NCBI GenBank assembly: GCA_025354165.1
Contig: JANXNI010000095.1
Coordinates: 1-64,000 of the forward strand
Reading direction: 5' to 3'
Source: Burkholderiales bacterium
Lineage (GTDB): Bacteria; Pseudomonadota; Gammaproteobacteria; Burkholderiales; Casimicrobiaceae
DNA: 64,000 bases
Of the stretch, positions 25,182 through 34,307 are shown piece by piece. The notes below the pieces were generated by a model. The model was given only the letters and a program-made list of their open reading frames with translations, was not told the DNA's origin and searched no databases. The position numbers and the translations under genes were made by a program. Every line of letters starts with the position of its first letter. Within the stretch, counting starts at the first letter, position 1.

Positions 25182-26126
25182 TCACCGTTCGCCCTTACGG
25201 TACGGCACCATCAATGCCTGCGGATAGCTGGCTTTGCGCGCTACCAAGATCAGGGCCGCAATCGACAGAAGATACGGTGCCATAAGCCACAGCTGATACG
25301 GCAGCACGTTACCCGGTACTTGTTGCAATCGCAATTGCATTGCGTCAAACACGGCAAACAAAATCGCGCCAAGCAGCGCCTTGCCCGGTCGCCAGCTCGC
25401 GAACACAACCAGCGCAACGCAGATCCATCCACGCCCGTTAATCATGTTGAAAAAGAACGCGTTGAACGCCGAAAGCGTCAAAAAACTGCCCGCCAAACCC
25501 ATCAGCGCCGAGCCCGCGACGATGGTGCCGATGCGCACGGCAGTGACGTTGATGCCCTGACTTTCTGCGGCCTGCGGATTCTCGCCGACCATGCGGATCG
25601 CGAGGCCGACGGGCGTGCGATAGAGCACCCATGCGACCAAAGCGACCAGAGCAAACGCGAGCCAGGTCAACGGGGTTGAGGCGGCGAATACTGAGAGCAC
25701 GGGGATGCCGTCCATGGCGTTCGGGGCAACTGCCTGAAACGGTTGAATCGTCGGCGGCGTAGTGACCTTTGGAAACGTCACGCGATAGGCGAAGTAAGAC
25801 AAGCTAGTGGCGAGTAGCGTGATGCCTAATCCCGCGACGTGTTGCGACAGCGCCAGCGGGACGGTCAACACGCCATGAAGCAGACCGAACAGGCCGCCGG
25901 TGGCCATCGCCGCCAGAACACCCACCCACAATGGGGCACCAAGATAAACCGCGAGCCATCCCGTGTAAGCGCCGGCGACCATGATGCCTTCAATGCCAAG
26001 ATTCAACACGCCTGCGCGCTCACACATCAACACGCCGAGCGTGCCGATGATGAGCGGCGTGGCAATGCGCAGCACGGCAACCCAGAACGGATCGCTCAGC
26101 AAAAGTTGTAGGGCTTCAGAAAGCAT
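25182..26126 (-). CDS. BMP-type (nucleoside) ABC transporter permease 2
   Basis: Inner-membrane permease of 314 residues with about eight to nine hydrophobic segments, of the YufQ/BmpC-like branched-chain-type permease family. Motifs include GVLMCERAGVLNLGIEGIM near the N-terminus, the hallmark of nucleoside/BMP permeases, and GENPQAAESQGINV in the cytoplasmic loop that meets the ATPase. It pairs with the upstream permease (6-base gap) and the double-ATPase subunit. Confidence 0.9.
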   Translation of the reverse strand: MLSEALQLLLSDPFWVAVLRIATPLIIGTLGVLMCERAGVLNLGIEGIMVAGAYTGWLAVYLGAPLWVGVLAAMATGGLFGLLHGVLTVPLALSQHVAGLGITLLATSLSYFAYRVTFPKVTTPPTIQPFQAVAPNAMDGIPVLSVFAASTPLTWLAFALVALVAWVLYRTPVGLAIRMVGENPQAAESQGINVTAVRIGTIVAGSALMGLAGSFLTLSAFNAFFFNMINGRGWICVALVVFASWRPGKALLGAILFAVFDAMQLRLQQVPGNVLPYQLWLMAPYLLSIAALILVARKASYPQALMVPYRKGER

Positions 26127-26132
26127 CGCCGC

Positions 26133-27203
26133 CTACTTCCATCGCAATCGGTATCGCGTCAGCATCGTCGCGACGAGCACGGCGACAAGGCTCACCGCGA
26201 CGATGACGTCTGCGATGTAGGTCGGCACGCCGACCGCGCGACTCATCGAGTCCGCGCCCACGAGCATTCCGGCGACAAAGATCGCGGCGGGCACCACAGC
26301 CAGCGGATTGAGCGCAGCGAGCATCGCAATCACAATGCCGCTGTAGCCATAGCCTGGGCTCATGTCGAGCGTGACGTAGCTCGTGCGCCCCGCCACTTCG
26401 ATGGCCCCAGCGAGCCCCGCGAGTCCACCTGACAAAAGCGCCGTCAGCATCGCGGTTCGCGCGACCGGTAGGCCCAAAAATCTCGCTGCATTGACATTCG
26501 CGCCCACCGCACGCGCGGCGAAACCAAACGTCGTAAAGCGGAAGATCGCCCAGACAATTGCTGATGCGCTGACCGCAATGAGCAGCCCGGTGTGCAGGCG
26601 CGTTTGACCGATGAGTTTCGTCAGTTCCAGCTCGGGCTTTAGTGCCACCGATTGCGGCCAACCCATCGCGGTCGGATCCTTCATCGGGCCGTCCAGCATC
26701 CAGCTGACGAGCAGCAATACGATGAAATTCATGAGCAAGGTGACTACCACCTCATCGACGCGCCCCCAAGTTTTAAGGATCGCGGCAAACATTAGCAGCG
26801 CTGCACCCGCTGCCATCGCGGCGAGAATCATGAGCACGAATAACAGCGGCGTTGCCAAATCGAAACCTTCGCCACCGTGCAGGCCGCCCACGGCCACGGC
26901 TGCGAGCGCGCCCGCGTATAACTGCCCTTCCGCGCCGATGTTCCAGAGTTTCGCCTTGAACGCAACAGTCGCGGCAAGCCCCGTCAAAATAAGTGGTGTC
27001 GCTCGAGTCAGAGTTTCGCTCCACGCGAAAACGTCGCCAAAGCCCCCTTTGAACAACGCGACGTACGCCGCAAACACCGGTGCGCCAGCCCAAATCACGA
27101 GCAGCGACACGATGACGAGCGTAAATGCAATTGCGGACAACGACGCCAGCGCAATGGCGCGCGTTTGTGATTTCGCGTGGGCGGACTTAGGTTCAAGCCG
27201 CAC
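26133..27203 (-). CDS. BMP-type (nucleoside) ABC transporter permease 1
   Basis: Partner inner-membrane permease of 356 residues (YufP-like). Hydrophobic segments span most of the protein after a short charged N-terminus. Family motifs are FKAKLWNIGAEGQLYAGALA and ARAVGANVNAARFLGL (ATPase-contact loop). It overlaps the end of the ATPase gene by 11 bases, so translational coupling is likely. Confidence 0.9.
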   Translation of the reverse strand: MRLEPKSAHAKSQTRAIALASLSAIAFTLVIVSLLVIWAGAPVFAAYVALFKGGFGDVFAWSETLTRATPLILTGLAATVAFKAKLWNIGAEGQLYAGALAAVAVGGLHGGEGFDLATPLLFVLMILAAMAAGAALLMFAAILKTWGRVDEVVVTLLMNFIVLLLVSWMLDGPMKDPTAMGWPQSVALKPELELTKLIGQTRLHTGLLIAVSASAIVWAIFRFTTFGFAARAVGANVNAARFLGLPVARTAMLTALLSGGLAGLAGAIEVAGRTSYVTLDMSPGYGYSGIVIAMLAALNPLAVVPAAIFVAGMLVGADSMSRAVGVPTYIADVIVAVSLVAVLVATMLTRYRLRWK

Positions 27204-28734
27204 GCGTAATCTCTTGATCGGTAGTCGCGGTCATCGCCAGTCCGAGCGACGCCAACGTCCATTCCGCCTTGGGAAGGGCTTCGGACAACTGTCCGCGCGA
27301 CATCACAGCAATTCGATCGGCTAGCGCCATGATCTCTTCGAGGTCTTCGGAAATGAGCAGTACACCGGCGGCTGTAGATCCATCGCCTACCGGGACGCAG
27401 GCGGCAACCAGACGTTCATGAATTGCCGCTACAGCGCCAACGTCCAATCCCCACGTCGGCTGGTTCGCAACGATGAGTTTGGGTTTGCGCGATAACACGC
27501 GGCCGAGAATCAGCTTCTGAATGTTTCCGCCGGAGAGGCCGCGAATCGGCACGTTGACGCCTTGCGTTCGCACGTCAAACTGTTGAACGAGCGCGGTTGC
27601 GTGCTGCTGCGAAGGCTCGCGACGGACAAAACCGGCGCGCGTGAAGCGTGAATCAGTGAGGTCTTCAATGACGGCGTTTTCCCAGACCGTCATGTCGCCG
27701 ACCACGCCAATGTGGCTGCGGTCTTCGGGAATGCGACCGATGCCCGTGTTTACGCAAGCAGAGGGTGAAGAGGATAGTGGTTGGGTGTCGATTCGGACGC
27801 TTCCGCTTTCCAGCGGAACGAGTCCACACAACAGATCAGCGAGAGCGGCTTGTCCGTTGCCGGCAACCCCGGCAATCGCAACGATTTCGCCCGCGTGCAA
27901 GGTGAGCGACACGCTTTTGAGTTTTGGATGGCCAGCAGTACATGCAGCGTCCAGCTGCAGCAGCGGAGCCCCGCGCTGACGCGTAGGATGCACGGAAGGC
28001 GTCAGGGTGCGACCCACCATCCATAGCGCGAGCTGCGGTTTGGTTGCGTCTGCGGTAGCGCATTCAGCGACCAGTTTACCCGCGCGCAGCACGGCAATAC
28101 GGTCGCTGATCTGCAACACTTCGTCAAGCTTGTGGCTGATGAAAATAATCGAAAGTCCCTGCCTGACCATTTGCTTTAGCGTGACAAATAGCGCTGCGCT
28201 CTCGAGGGGCGTGAGCACCGCCGTAGGTTCGTCAAGGATCAGCACTTTGGCACCGCGCACGAGTGCTTTAAGGATTTCAACGCGCTGCTTTTCTCCGACC
28301 GACAGCGATCCAACCAGGGCATCAGGATTGATTGCGAGACCAAAGCGTAAGGCAGCTTCAGCCAGTTGCTTGCGTACGGGCGCTGCGTGCGAGCGGAGCC
28401 GCCACAACGGCTCAAGGCCGATCAGTACGTTGTCGAGAACGCTCAGGTTATTGGCGAGTGCGAAATGCTGATGCACCATGCCGATGCCAGCGGCTAGCGC
28501 AGACTTGGGATCTGCTGCCGGAAGCGGTTTGCCAAAGGCAGTGATAGCGCCCGCATCAGCGGCGTAATGCCCAAACAGGATGGACACCAACGTTGATTTG
28601 CCCGCACCGTTTTCGCCGAGCAGAGCGAGCACTTCTCCCTTATCGAGACGTAGTGAAATGTTGTCGTTGGCCACCAGAGCGCCGAAGCGCTTGGTGATCC
28701 CCGATAACTGAAGTGCAGGTGTTGCTTCTGTCAC
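27193..28734 (-). CDS. BMP-type ABC transporter ATPase with two nucleotide-binding domains
   Basis: A 513-residue tandem ATPase (YufO/RbsA-like) energising nucleoside-type import. The first domain has Walker A GENGAGKST (about 40-48), signature LSVGEKQRVEIL and Walker B LILDEPTAVL. The second has a degenerate Walker A (GVAGNGQAAL), signature LSGGNIQKLILGR and LIVANQPTWGLD. A degenerate second site is usual for this family. The gene lies between the binding-protein gene (47 bases upstream) and the permease genes. Confidence 0.92.
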   Translation of the reverse strand: MTEATPALQLSGITKRFGALVANDNISLRLDKGEVLALLGENGAGKSTLVSILFGHYAADAGAITAFGKPLPAADPKSALAAGIGMVHQHFALANNLSVLDNVLIGLEPLWRLRSHAAPVRKQLAEAALRFGLAINPDALVGSLSVGEKQRVEILKALVRGAKVLILDEPTAVLTPLESAALFVTLKQMVRQGLSIIFISHKLDEVLQISDRIAVLRAGKLVAECATADATKPQLALWMVGRTLTPSVHPTRQRGAPLLQLDAACTAGHPKLKSVSLTLHAGEIVAIAGVAGNGQAALADLLCGLVPLESGSVRIDTQPLSSSPSACVNTGIGRIPEDRSHIGVVGDMTVWENAVIEDLTDSRFTRAGFVRREPSQQHATALVQQFDVRTQGVNVPIRGLSGGNIQKLILGRVLSRKPKLIVANQPTWGLDVGAVAAIHERLVAACVPVGDGSTAAGVLLISEDLEEIMALADRIAVMSRGQLSEALPKAEWTLASLGLAMTATTDQEITRAA

Positions 28735-28781
28735 GAATTCAACAATCCCCTGAACTGCGTCATGGGCGCTAGTTCTGGAAT

Positions 28782-29798
28782 CTATTTGGCGGTTGACTTC
28801 GGCTGAGAGTCATCCACTTTGACAGTGAATTTGCCATCGAGAATCATCTTTTCTTTGGCGCGTGTTTTGGTCACGACGTCAGCCGGGATTTTCTTCTCAA
28901 ACGTGCCGAGCGGAGCAAGTTCTGAGCCCTTGTTTTTCATCATCGAGTATTGGCCGTAATCTTCGGCCGTGAACTTGCCTTCTTTGACGAGTTTCAGTGC
29001 ACGATCAATGCTGGGCTCCATGTTCCAGAGCGCAGACGAGACAACCGTTTCAGGGTATTTATCCTGAGTGTTGATTACGTTACCAATCGCAAGTTTGCCG
29101 CGCTCTTTGGCCGCGTCCGACACGCCGAAACGCTCGGCGTACATCACGTCTGCACCCTTGTCGATCATGGCAAAAGCGGCTTCTTTGGCTTTTGGTGGAT
29201 CGAACCAGCTATTGATGAAAGTCACCATGAATTCGACCTTGGGATTGGTCTCTTTCGCACCGGCCATGAAGGCGTGCATCAGGCGGTTGACCTCGGGGAT
29301 CGGGAAGCCACCGACCATGCCGATCTTGCCGGTTTTGGTCATGCCGCCAGCGATCATTCCCGAGAGATAAGCCGGTTCCTGAATGAAGTTGTCAAACACG
29401 GAGAAATTGGGTGCTTGCGGCTTACCCGACGAGCCCATCAGGAAGCTCACTTTCGGGAAGTCTTTGGCGACTTTGCGGGCTGCGGCTTCCACGGCGAAGG
29501 ATTCACCCATGATGAAGGCGTTGCCCTCTTGCGCGTACTGGCGCATGACGCGTTCGTAGTCGGCGTTGCTGACGTTCTCGGAGGCTTTATATTCGATTTC
29601 GCCGCGCGCCTGCGCTGCGTTGAGCGCCTTGTGAATCCGGCTAACCCATTGCTGTTCGAATGGCACCGTGTAAACGGCGGCGACTTTCATTTTGGCCTGA
29701 GCGAGGGCAGCGCCAGAACCCAGCAATGCGGTGCCTGCGACGAGCGTGGCGGCGACAGATTTGATGAGTGTGCGTCTAATGAGTGAATGCTTTTGCAT
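28782..29798 (-). CDS. BMP family ABC transporter substrate-binding protein
   Basis: Periplasmic (or lipid-anchored-like) receptor of the importer, 338 residues from the ATG at 29798 (MQKHSLIRRTLIKSV). The longer ORF-track start adds 17 residues before the signal sequence and is not favoured. The signal peptide ends near GAALAQA. BMP-domain features include VYTVPFEQQWVSRIHKAL and PKVSFLMGSSGKPQAPNFS. Family members bind purine or pyrimidine nucleosides. A 40-base hairpin lies in the leader between upp and this gene. Confidence 0.88.
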   Translation of the reverse strand: MQKHSLIRRTLIKSVAATLVAGTALLGSGAALAQAKMKVAAVYTVPFEQQWVSRIHKALNAAQARGEIEYKASENVSNADYERVMRQYAQEGNAFIMGESFAVEAAARKVAKDFPKVSFLMGSSGKPQAPNFSVFDNFIQEPAYLSGMIAGGMTKTGKIGMVGGFPIPEVNRLMHAFMAGAKETNPKVEFMVTFINSWFDPPKAKEAAFAMIDKGADVMYAERFGVSDAAKERGKLAIGNVINTQDKYPETVVSSALWNMEPSIDRALKLVKEGKFTAEDYGQYSMMKNKGSELAPLGTFEKKIPADVVTKTRAKEKMILDGKFTVKVDDSQPKSTAK

Positions 29799-29835
29799 GA
29801 CATTTTTCCTATTCTTGGTTGACGGTGAACGGGCT

Positions 29836-29875
29836 GAAACTAGGCTCAAGAAGGTAAGAGCCTAAAGTTGGTTTC
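29836..29875 (-). promoter_or_regulatory. Leader hairpin between upp and the binding-protein gene
   Basis: GAAAC-TAGGCTC pairs with GAGCCTA-N6-GTTTC around a 10-base loop, giving a 7-bp inner stem and a 5-bp outer stem separated by a one-sided bulge. No U-run follows, so it is not a simple terminator. It could be an RNA processing, attenuation or mRNA-stability element in the middle of the pyrimidine operon. Confidence 0.45.
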
Positions 29876-29944
29876 GGGGCGACGGGCGATACGATGCTAG
29901 CAAGCACATAGCGTTCCAGCGACGAATTTCTCGCTGATCCGAAG

Positions 29945-30577
29945 CTATTTGGTTCCGAAAATCCGGTCACCCGCGTCGCCAAGTCCCGGCAGGATGTATC
30001 CGTGGTCGTTGAGTTCGCGGTCAATCGTGGCTGTGTAGATCGGGACGTCAGGGTGAACGGAGTGGAAGTGTTTGATGCCTTCCGGGCAGCTAACCAGGCA
30101 AACAAACTTGATCGAGCGTGGGCGTGACTCCTTCAGACGCTCGACGGCCGCGACGGCCGAGTTTCCCGTCGCGAGCATCGGGTCCAGCACGATCGCATCG
30201 CGGTCCGGCATCCCCGTAGGCATCTTGAAGTAATACTCCACGGCGACCAGCGTTTTCGGGTCGCGATACAGCCCAATGTGACCAACGCGCGCGCCTGGGA
30301 TCACGCCCAGCATGCCGTCGAGAATGCCCATACCCGCACGCAGGATCGGCACGAAGACGACTTTTTTGCCATCGATCAGCTTCGACTGCATGGTCTCCAT
30401 CGGCGTCTGAATGGTCACTTCGTGCATCGGCATGTCGCGCGTGACTTCGTAGGCCATGAGGGTGGAGAGCTCGTTGACGAGGCGACGAAAGCTCGTGGTC
30501 GAGGTTTCTTTCTTTCGCATCAGCGTGAGCTTGTGCTGCACCAGTGGGTGGTCGATGACGTGAACTTGTGCGGTCAT
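29945..30577 (-). CDS. upp: Uracil phosphoribosyltransferase
   Basis: Converts uracil and PRPP to UMP in the cytoplasm. The ATG at 30577 ([17 protein letters not shown]) gives 210 residues, the normal size. The ORF-track extension to 30802 is a shadow of the DUF1688 gene. Motifs: [16 protein letters not shown], the PRPP loop [13 protein letters not shown] and the C-terminal uracil-binding region [16 protein letters not shown]. It follows the URC1- and URC4-like genes, which fits the known need for uracil phosphoribosyltransferase in the URC route. Confidence 0.95.
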   Translation of the reverse strand: MTAQVHVIDHPLVQHKLTLMRKKETSTTSFRRLVNELSTLMAYEVTRDMPMHEVTIQTPMETMQSKLIDGKKVVFVPILRAGMGILDGMLGVIPGARVGHIGLYRDPKTLVAVEYYFKMPTGMPDRDAIVLDPMLATGNSAVAAVERLKESRPRSIKFVCLVSCPEGIKHFHSVHPDVPIYTATIDRELNDHGYILPGLGDAGDRIFGTK

Positions 30578-30606
30578 GGTCTGCTTTCTATCGTCAATAG
30601 TGGGAG

Positions 30607-31821
30607 TCAAAAAACGGTGCCGTCGCTGACGATGCGAATCGGTGGTTCTCCGCCTCGCAATGTCGTAGCGAGCGCGCGGCCTGCGGCCCAGGTGCCGCCT
30701 TCGAGAATGCACGCCAGCGGCAAGTTCGCGGCACTTGCGCCGAGCGCGGTGCGCACGAGCGGCGCGAGCTCGTCGAGCAGTGCTACCGTCAGGGCGCGCC
30801 ATTCGATGATCGGTTCGTCTGACGGAGCGTAGCCCTGACTCAGAAGCGCCGGTGCCGCAATCAGCACACCGCTATCTACCAGCAAGCCGCCGTTGCGGTA
30901 CTCGGCCAGCCCCGTGAGCGCGTCCAGATCAGTGAGCTGCACGCCAGCCCATTCGAATGGCTCCAGCAAGGAATAAGTCATCCACTGCGAGAGCTTGTGA
31001 ATCGGTATCCAGCCAGCCGTTGCACCGCTGCTGCCCGCCAGCGGATGCCGCCAGCAGTCGCCCAGCGCTACGCCGTCAAGCCGATTGCCAGAGGGCCAGA
31101 TGCTGCCCAAGCCTTGCAGCAGCGCAGCGAGGACTTCGTCGGCACGAATGGATTTTCGTGAACTGGTTTCAGTCAAAGCATCGAACAGTCGGCCGGGTCG
31201 CTGATCGCTGCCGAACCACTTGGGCGCGCTCGCGAGCGCTGCGCCCAGACTTTGCATCAGATTAGCGCGGCCTGCCAAACCAACTAGGGCGTTCTCGGTC
31301 GTTACCTGAAACACAGGAGTCAGTCGCTCAGCCGTCAACGCTTTCAAACCGTTCGCATCGGCGCGAAATGGTTGCGATGGATCGGACGAGAACACGCCCT
31401 GCATAAACGCGCGAAAACTCGCAACGCCCAAGCCTTCCGAACGCGTAAATTTCTGTCCAGTTGATGCTTCGACGTAGCGCCAGGCCGCGCCTGCACCAGC
31501 GTCCAGCAAAACGCTGACGACCGCGAGATCAATATGCGCTCGGGCTTTTTCCGCAGGGCTTGCATCGCCAAGCGCCGCGTCGAGTAGCGCCTTGCGATCC
31601 ACGCCGCCCGGTTCGAAGTGACGCCAGCGGCTGTGATACGGGATTTCGAGCGTCGGGTAGCGTTGCCGCGTTACGTTTGCGACTTCGCGCGCCGCGCCCG
31701 CGAGCGCCGCGTCGTTAACCGTGAACCATTTTGATTTGCCTGATCGTGCCGCGGTCAGCACGTTCTGGCAACGCTCGCGAATCGCCGTGGTCGTTTGCAG
31801 ATAAGCCACGCCGTCACTCAT
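30607..31821 (-). CDS. DUF1688 family protein (URC4/Urg3-like)
   Basis: A 404-residue protein of the DUF1688 family, homologous to fungal URC4/Urg3, which is genetically required for uracil catabolism by the URC pathway but has no firmly assigned reaction. Recognisable stretches are TIRERC-like [25 protein letters not shown] and [15 protein letters not shown]. No signal or membrane segment is seen. Its start overlaps the end of the URC1-like gene by 4 bases, and upp follows 29 bases later. Confidence 0.88.
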   Translation of the reverse strand: MSDGVAYLQTTTAIRERCQNVLTAARSGKSKWFTVNDAALAGAAREVANVTRQRYPTLEIPYHSRWRHFEPGGVDRKALLDAALGDASPAEKARAHIDLAVVSVLLDAGAGAAWRYVEASTGQKFTRSEGLGVASFRAFMQGVFSSDPSQPFRADANGLKALTAERLTPVFQVTTENALVGLAGRANLMQSLGAALASAPKWFGSDQRPGRLFDALTETSSRKSIRADEVLAALLQGLGSIWPSGNRLDGVALGDCWRHPLAGSSGATAGWIPIHKLSQWMTYSLLEPFEWAGVQLTDLDALTGLAEYRNGGLLVDSGVLIAAPALLSQGYAPSDEPIIEWRALTVALLDELAPLVRTALGASAANLPLACILEGGTWAAGRALATTLRGGEPPIRIVSDGTVF

Positions 31822-33071
31822 GACAGCGCGCGCCCCTTTGCCGTCGCCAACTCAACCGCATCCGGCACCGGGCCCTCGGTGAAGTAGCCCGCAGCCATCT
31901 TCGCGTCCATCTCGACCCGCGCATCATCGGGGATCAATTCGTCGGGTAGCGCCACCCGCTCACCAATCTCGATCCCGGAACCGACGATAGCGTCGTACTT
32001 CATGTTGCTCATCGAAACGAGGCGATGAATTTTGGTGATGCCAAGCCAGTGCAGTACATCGGGCATTAGTTCCTGAAAGCGCATGTCCTGAACGCCTGCG
32101 ACACATTCGGTGCGCAAGAAGTAGTTCTCTGCACTATCGCCGCCGACCTGACGTTTACGTGCGTTGTACACGAGGAATTTCGTTACTTCGCCGAGTGCAC
32201 GACCTTCTTTGCGGCTATACGACACGAGGCCGACGCCGCCAGCTTGCGTGCCGCGAATGCATTCTTCGATGGCGTGCGTGAGATAAGGTCGACAAGTGCA
32301 AATGTCAGAGCCAAACACGTCCGATCCGTTGCACTCGTCATGTACGCGGGCGGTGAGCGGAATTTCGGGGTTCGACAGGTCTTTCAGATCGCCGAAGATG
32401 TAGAGCGTTTGCCCGCCGATAGGTGGCAAGAAGACTTCAAGATCACTTCGCGTAACGAGCTCCGGATACATTCCGCCCGTCTCTTCAAACAGAGTGCGCC
32501 GTAAGTCCGCTTCGGAACAGCCGAACCGCTCGGCTACACCCGGCAAATACCACACAGGCTCGACCGCGATCTTAGTGACGACTGCGGTGCCATTTTCTTT
32601 AAGCACTTTGCCATCGGTAATCAGCCGTCCCGCGCGAATGGCGTCATGCACTTCCGGGATGTCAATGTGCGCTTTTGTGACGGCGATGCTGGGGCGAATG
32701 TCATAACCCGCTGCAATACGATCCGCAAAAACGTCGGCCACAACCGCACCAAACGGGTCAATTGACACGATTTTTTTGAAGTCGAACCACTGCGGATAAG
32801 TACCTACCGAATCGGTAGGCGAGGTATTCGTCAAATCAGCGCGGTGGCCCTTTTTGAGAGAACCTGCGGCCATCGCCAGCGCCCGGTAAATTCCGTACGA
32901 ACCCGCATGGGTGCCGATGACGTTGCGGTTGGCGCGGCTGGTCGTGGTGCCGATGACAGGGCCGCGAGCGGCGGCGTCTGCGGCTCCCCAGTTGATAGAC
33001 AGGCCAGAAGGATCACCGCTACCGGTGTGCGACGTGAGGCGGATATGGCCGGTGACTGTGTCGTTGGGCAT
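31818..33071 (-). CDS. URC1-like GTP cyclohydrolase II homologue
   Basis: A 417-residue member of the long RibA-like family linked to uracil catabolism (fungal URC1). The C-terminal half resembles GTP cyclohydrolase II, with the zinc-ligand pattern ECNGSDVFGSDICTC and the following LTHAIEECI. An N-terminal extension of about 200 residues is absent from the riboflavin enzyme. Together with the adjacent DUF1688 gene this points to the URC role, not riboflavin synthesis. It is the first gene of the eight-gene run and is divergent from the dapA-family gene. Confidence 0.87.
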   Translation of the reverse strand: MPNDTVTGHIRLTSHTGSGDPSGLSINWGAADAAARGPVIGTTTSRANRNVIGTHAGSYGIYRALAMAAGSLKKGHRADLTNTSPTDSVGTYPQWFDFKKIVSIDPFGAVVADVFADRIAAGYDIRPSIAVTKAHIDIPEVHDAIRAGRLITDGKVLKENGTAVVTKIAVEPVWYLPGVAERFGCSEADLRRTLFEETGGMYPELVTRSDLEVFLPPIGGQTLYIFGDLKDLSNPEIPLTARVHDECNGSDVFGSDICTCRPYLTHAIEECIRGTQAGGVGLVSYSRKEGRALGEVTKFLVYNARKRQVGGDSAENYFLRTECVAGVQDMRFQELMPDVLHWLGITKIHRLVSMSNMKYDAIVGSGIEIGERVALPDELIPDDARVEMDAKMAAGYFTEGPVPDAVELATAKGRALS

Positions 33072-33195
33072 CGTTAACTTTGTAGGAATAGCAGCGCACT
33101 AAGCATAACGTTTACGATTGGCGAAGTTCGAGCCTGTTGCGCGAGCCCATCTAATCTATGTGCTGGAATCGGCACAACATCAGCGAGTGATCCCT

Positions 33196-34128
33196 ATGAG
33201 TATTGGTCGTCCCTGTCGTCCCTACGGCGGCGTGTTCCCGGTCGTCCCGACGACGTTTACTGAATCGGGTGCACTTGATTTGCCGAGTCAGCTCCGTTGT
33301 GTTGATTTCATGATCGATGCGGGCTCAACCGGGTTGTGCATCCTCGCCAATTTTTCAGAGCAGTTTGTACTCTCGGACGAGGAGCGTGAGGTTTTGACCA
33401 AGGCGATTCTTGAGCACGTCAAAGGACGCGTGCCCGTGATCGTGACGACCACGCATTTCGGCACCAAAGTGTGTTCAGAGCGCAGTCGCCGCGCCGAGGA
33501 TATGGGTGCGGCGATGGTCATGGTGATGCCACCGTATCACGGCGCAACCATCCGCGTTTCCGAGCAGCGCATCTATGAGTTTTACGCCGCTTTGTCGGAC
33601 GCGATCAACATCCCGATCATGATTCAGGACGCGCCAGTGAGCGGGACGCCGCTTTCCGCTGCCTTCCTCGCTCGCATGGCAAAAGAGATCAAAAACGTCG
33701 CCTACTTCAAGATCGAAACTGCGGGGGCGGCCTCCAAGCTGCGCGAGTTGATCTCCTTGGGTGGCGATGCCATCGAAGGGCCGTGGGATGGCGAGGAGGC
33801 GATCACGCTATTGCCTGACCTTGACGCGGGCGCCACTGGGGCGATGACGGGTGGCGGTTACCCCGACGGCATTCGGCAAATTATGGACGCCTATTCCGCA
33901 GGGCAGCGCGACGAGGCGATTGCGGCCTATACGCGCTGGCTGCCGCTGATTAATTACGAAAACCGCCAGGGTGGAATACTGACAGCGAAGGCGCTGATGA
34001 AGGCGGGCGGTGTGATCGACTGTGAAGCGCCGCGACATCCGTTCCCTGTGATGAATCCTGTCGTACGCACCGGTTTGCTCGAAACGGCCGCACGACTCGA
34101 TCCGATGGTTTTACGCTGGGGCAAATAG
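33196..34128 (+). CDS. Dihydrodipicolinate synthase/N-acetylneuraminate lyase family protein
   Basis: A 310-residue class I aldolase-type TIM barrel from the ATG at 33196 (MSIGRPCRPYGGVFPVVPTT). The ORF-track start at 33118 adds 26 unrelated residues. The Schiff-base lysine is likely in VAYFKIET, and MPPYHG carries the proton-relay tyrosine. Not a typical lysine-biosynthesis DapA; probably a 2-keto-acid lyase. It is divergent from the pyrimidine operon with 124 bases between starts, so it may share regulation, but a pathway link is unproven. Confidence 0.82.
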   Translation: MSIGRPCRPYGGVFPVVPTTFTESGALDLPSQLRCVDFMIDAGSTGLCILANFSEQFVLSDEEREVLTKAILEHVKGRVPVIVTTTHFGTKVCSERSRRAEDMGAAMVMVMPPYHGATIRVSEQRIYEFYAALSDAINIPIMIQDAPVSGTPLSAAFLARMAKEIKNVAYFKIETAGAASKLRELISLGGDAIEGPWDGEEAITLLPDLDAGATGAMTGGGYPDGIRQIMDAYSAGQRDEAIAAYTRWLPLINYENRQGGILTAKALMKAGGVIDCEAPRHPFPVMNPVVRTGLLETAARLDPMVLRWGK

Positions 34129-34161
34129 CACTTTGCTGTGCGTCGGGCCCTTCGACGGACC

Positions 34162-34283
34162 TAACAGCTTTTTACTGAAAACGCCGCTGCATATGGGCTG
34201 AGTGCGATAATAGTCAATTATCGATAAGCTAATTTTTATGCATTAAACCCGCATGCAGTCGTCATTTAACAAAAAAGCTGTTA
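34162..34283. repeat. Nested inverted repeat with TTATCGATAA apex
   Basis: The outer arms TAACAGCTTTTT (34162-34173) and AAAAAGCTGTTA (34272-34283) are perfect inverted copies. Inside them CTGCATATGGG faces CCCGCATGCAG, and the centre holds the palindrome TTATCGATAA. The left arm with its T-run could terminate the dapA-family transcript. The whole resembles the smaller hairpin at 23785-23842. Confidence 0.5.
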
Positions 34284-34307
34284 ACCCATACGACTACAAT
34301 TGCGGCC

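Noticed and set aside
28950-29786. 278-codon plus-strand ORF opposite the BMP receptor gene
   Set aside because: Antisense shadow of a clear gene with signal peptide and family motifs.
33072-33195. LacI/PurR-like operator (GTAAACGTTATG) in the divergent pyrimidine/dapA region
   Set aside because: Only a partial palindrome around AACGTT and no linked LacI-family gene; too weak to call.
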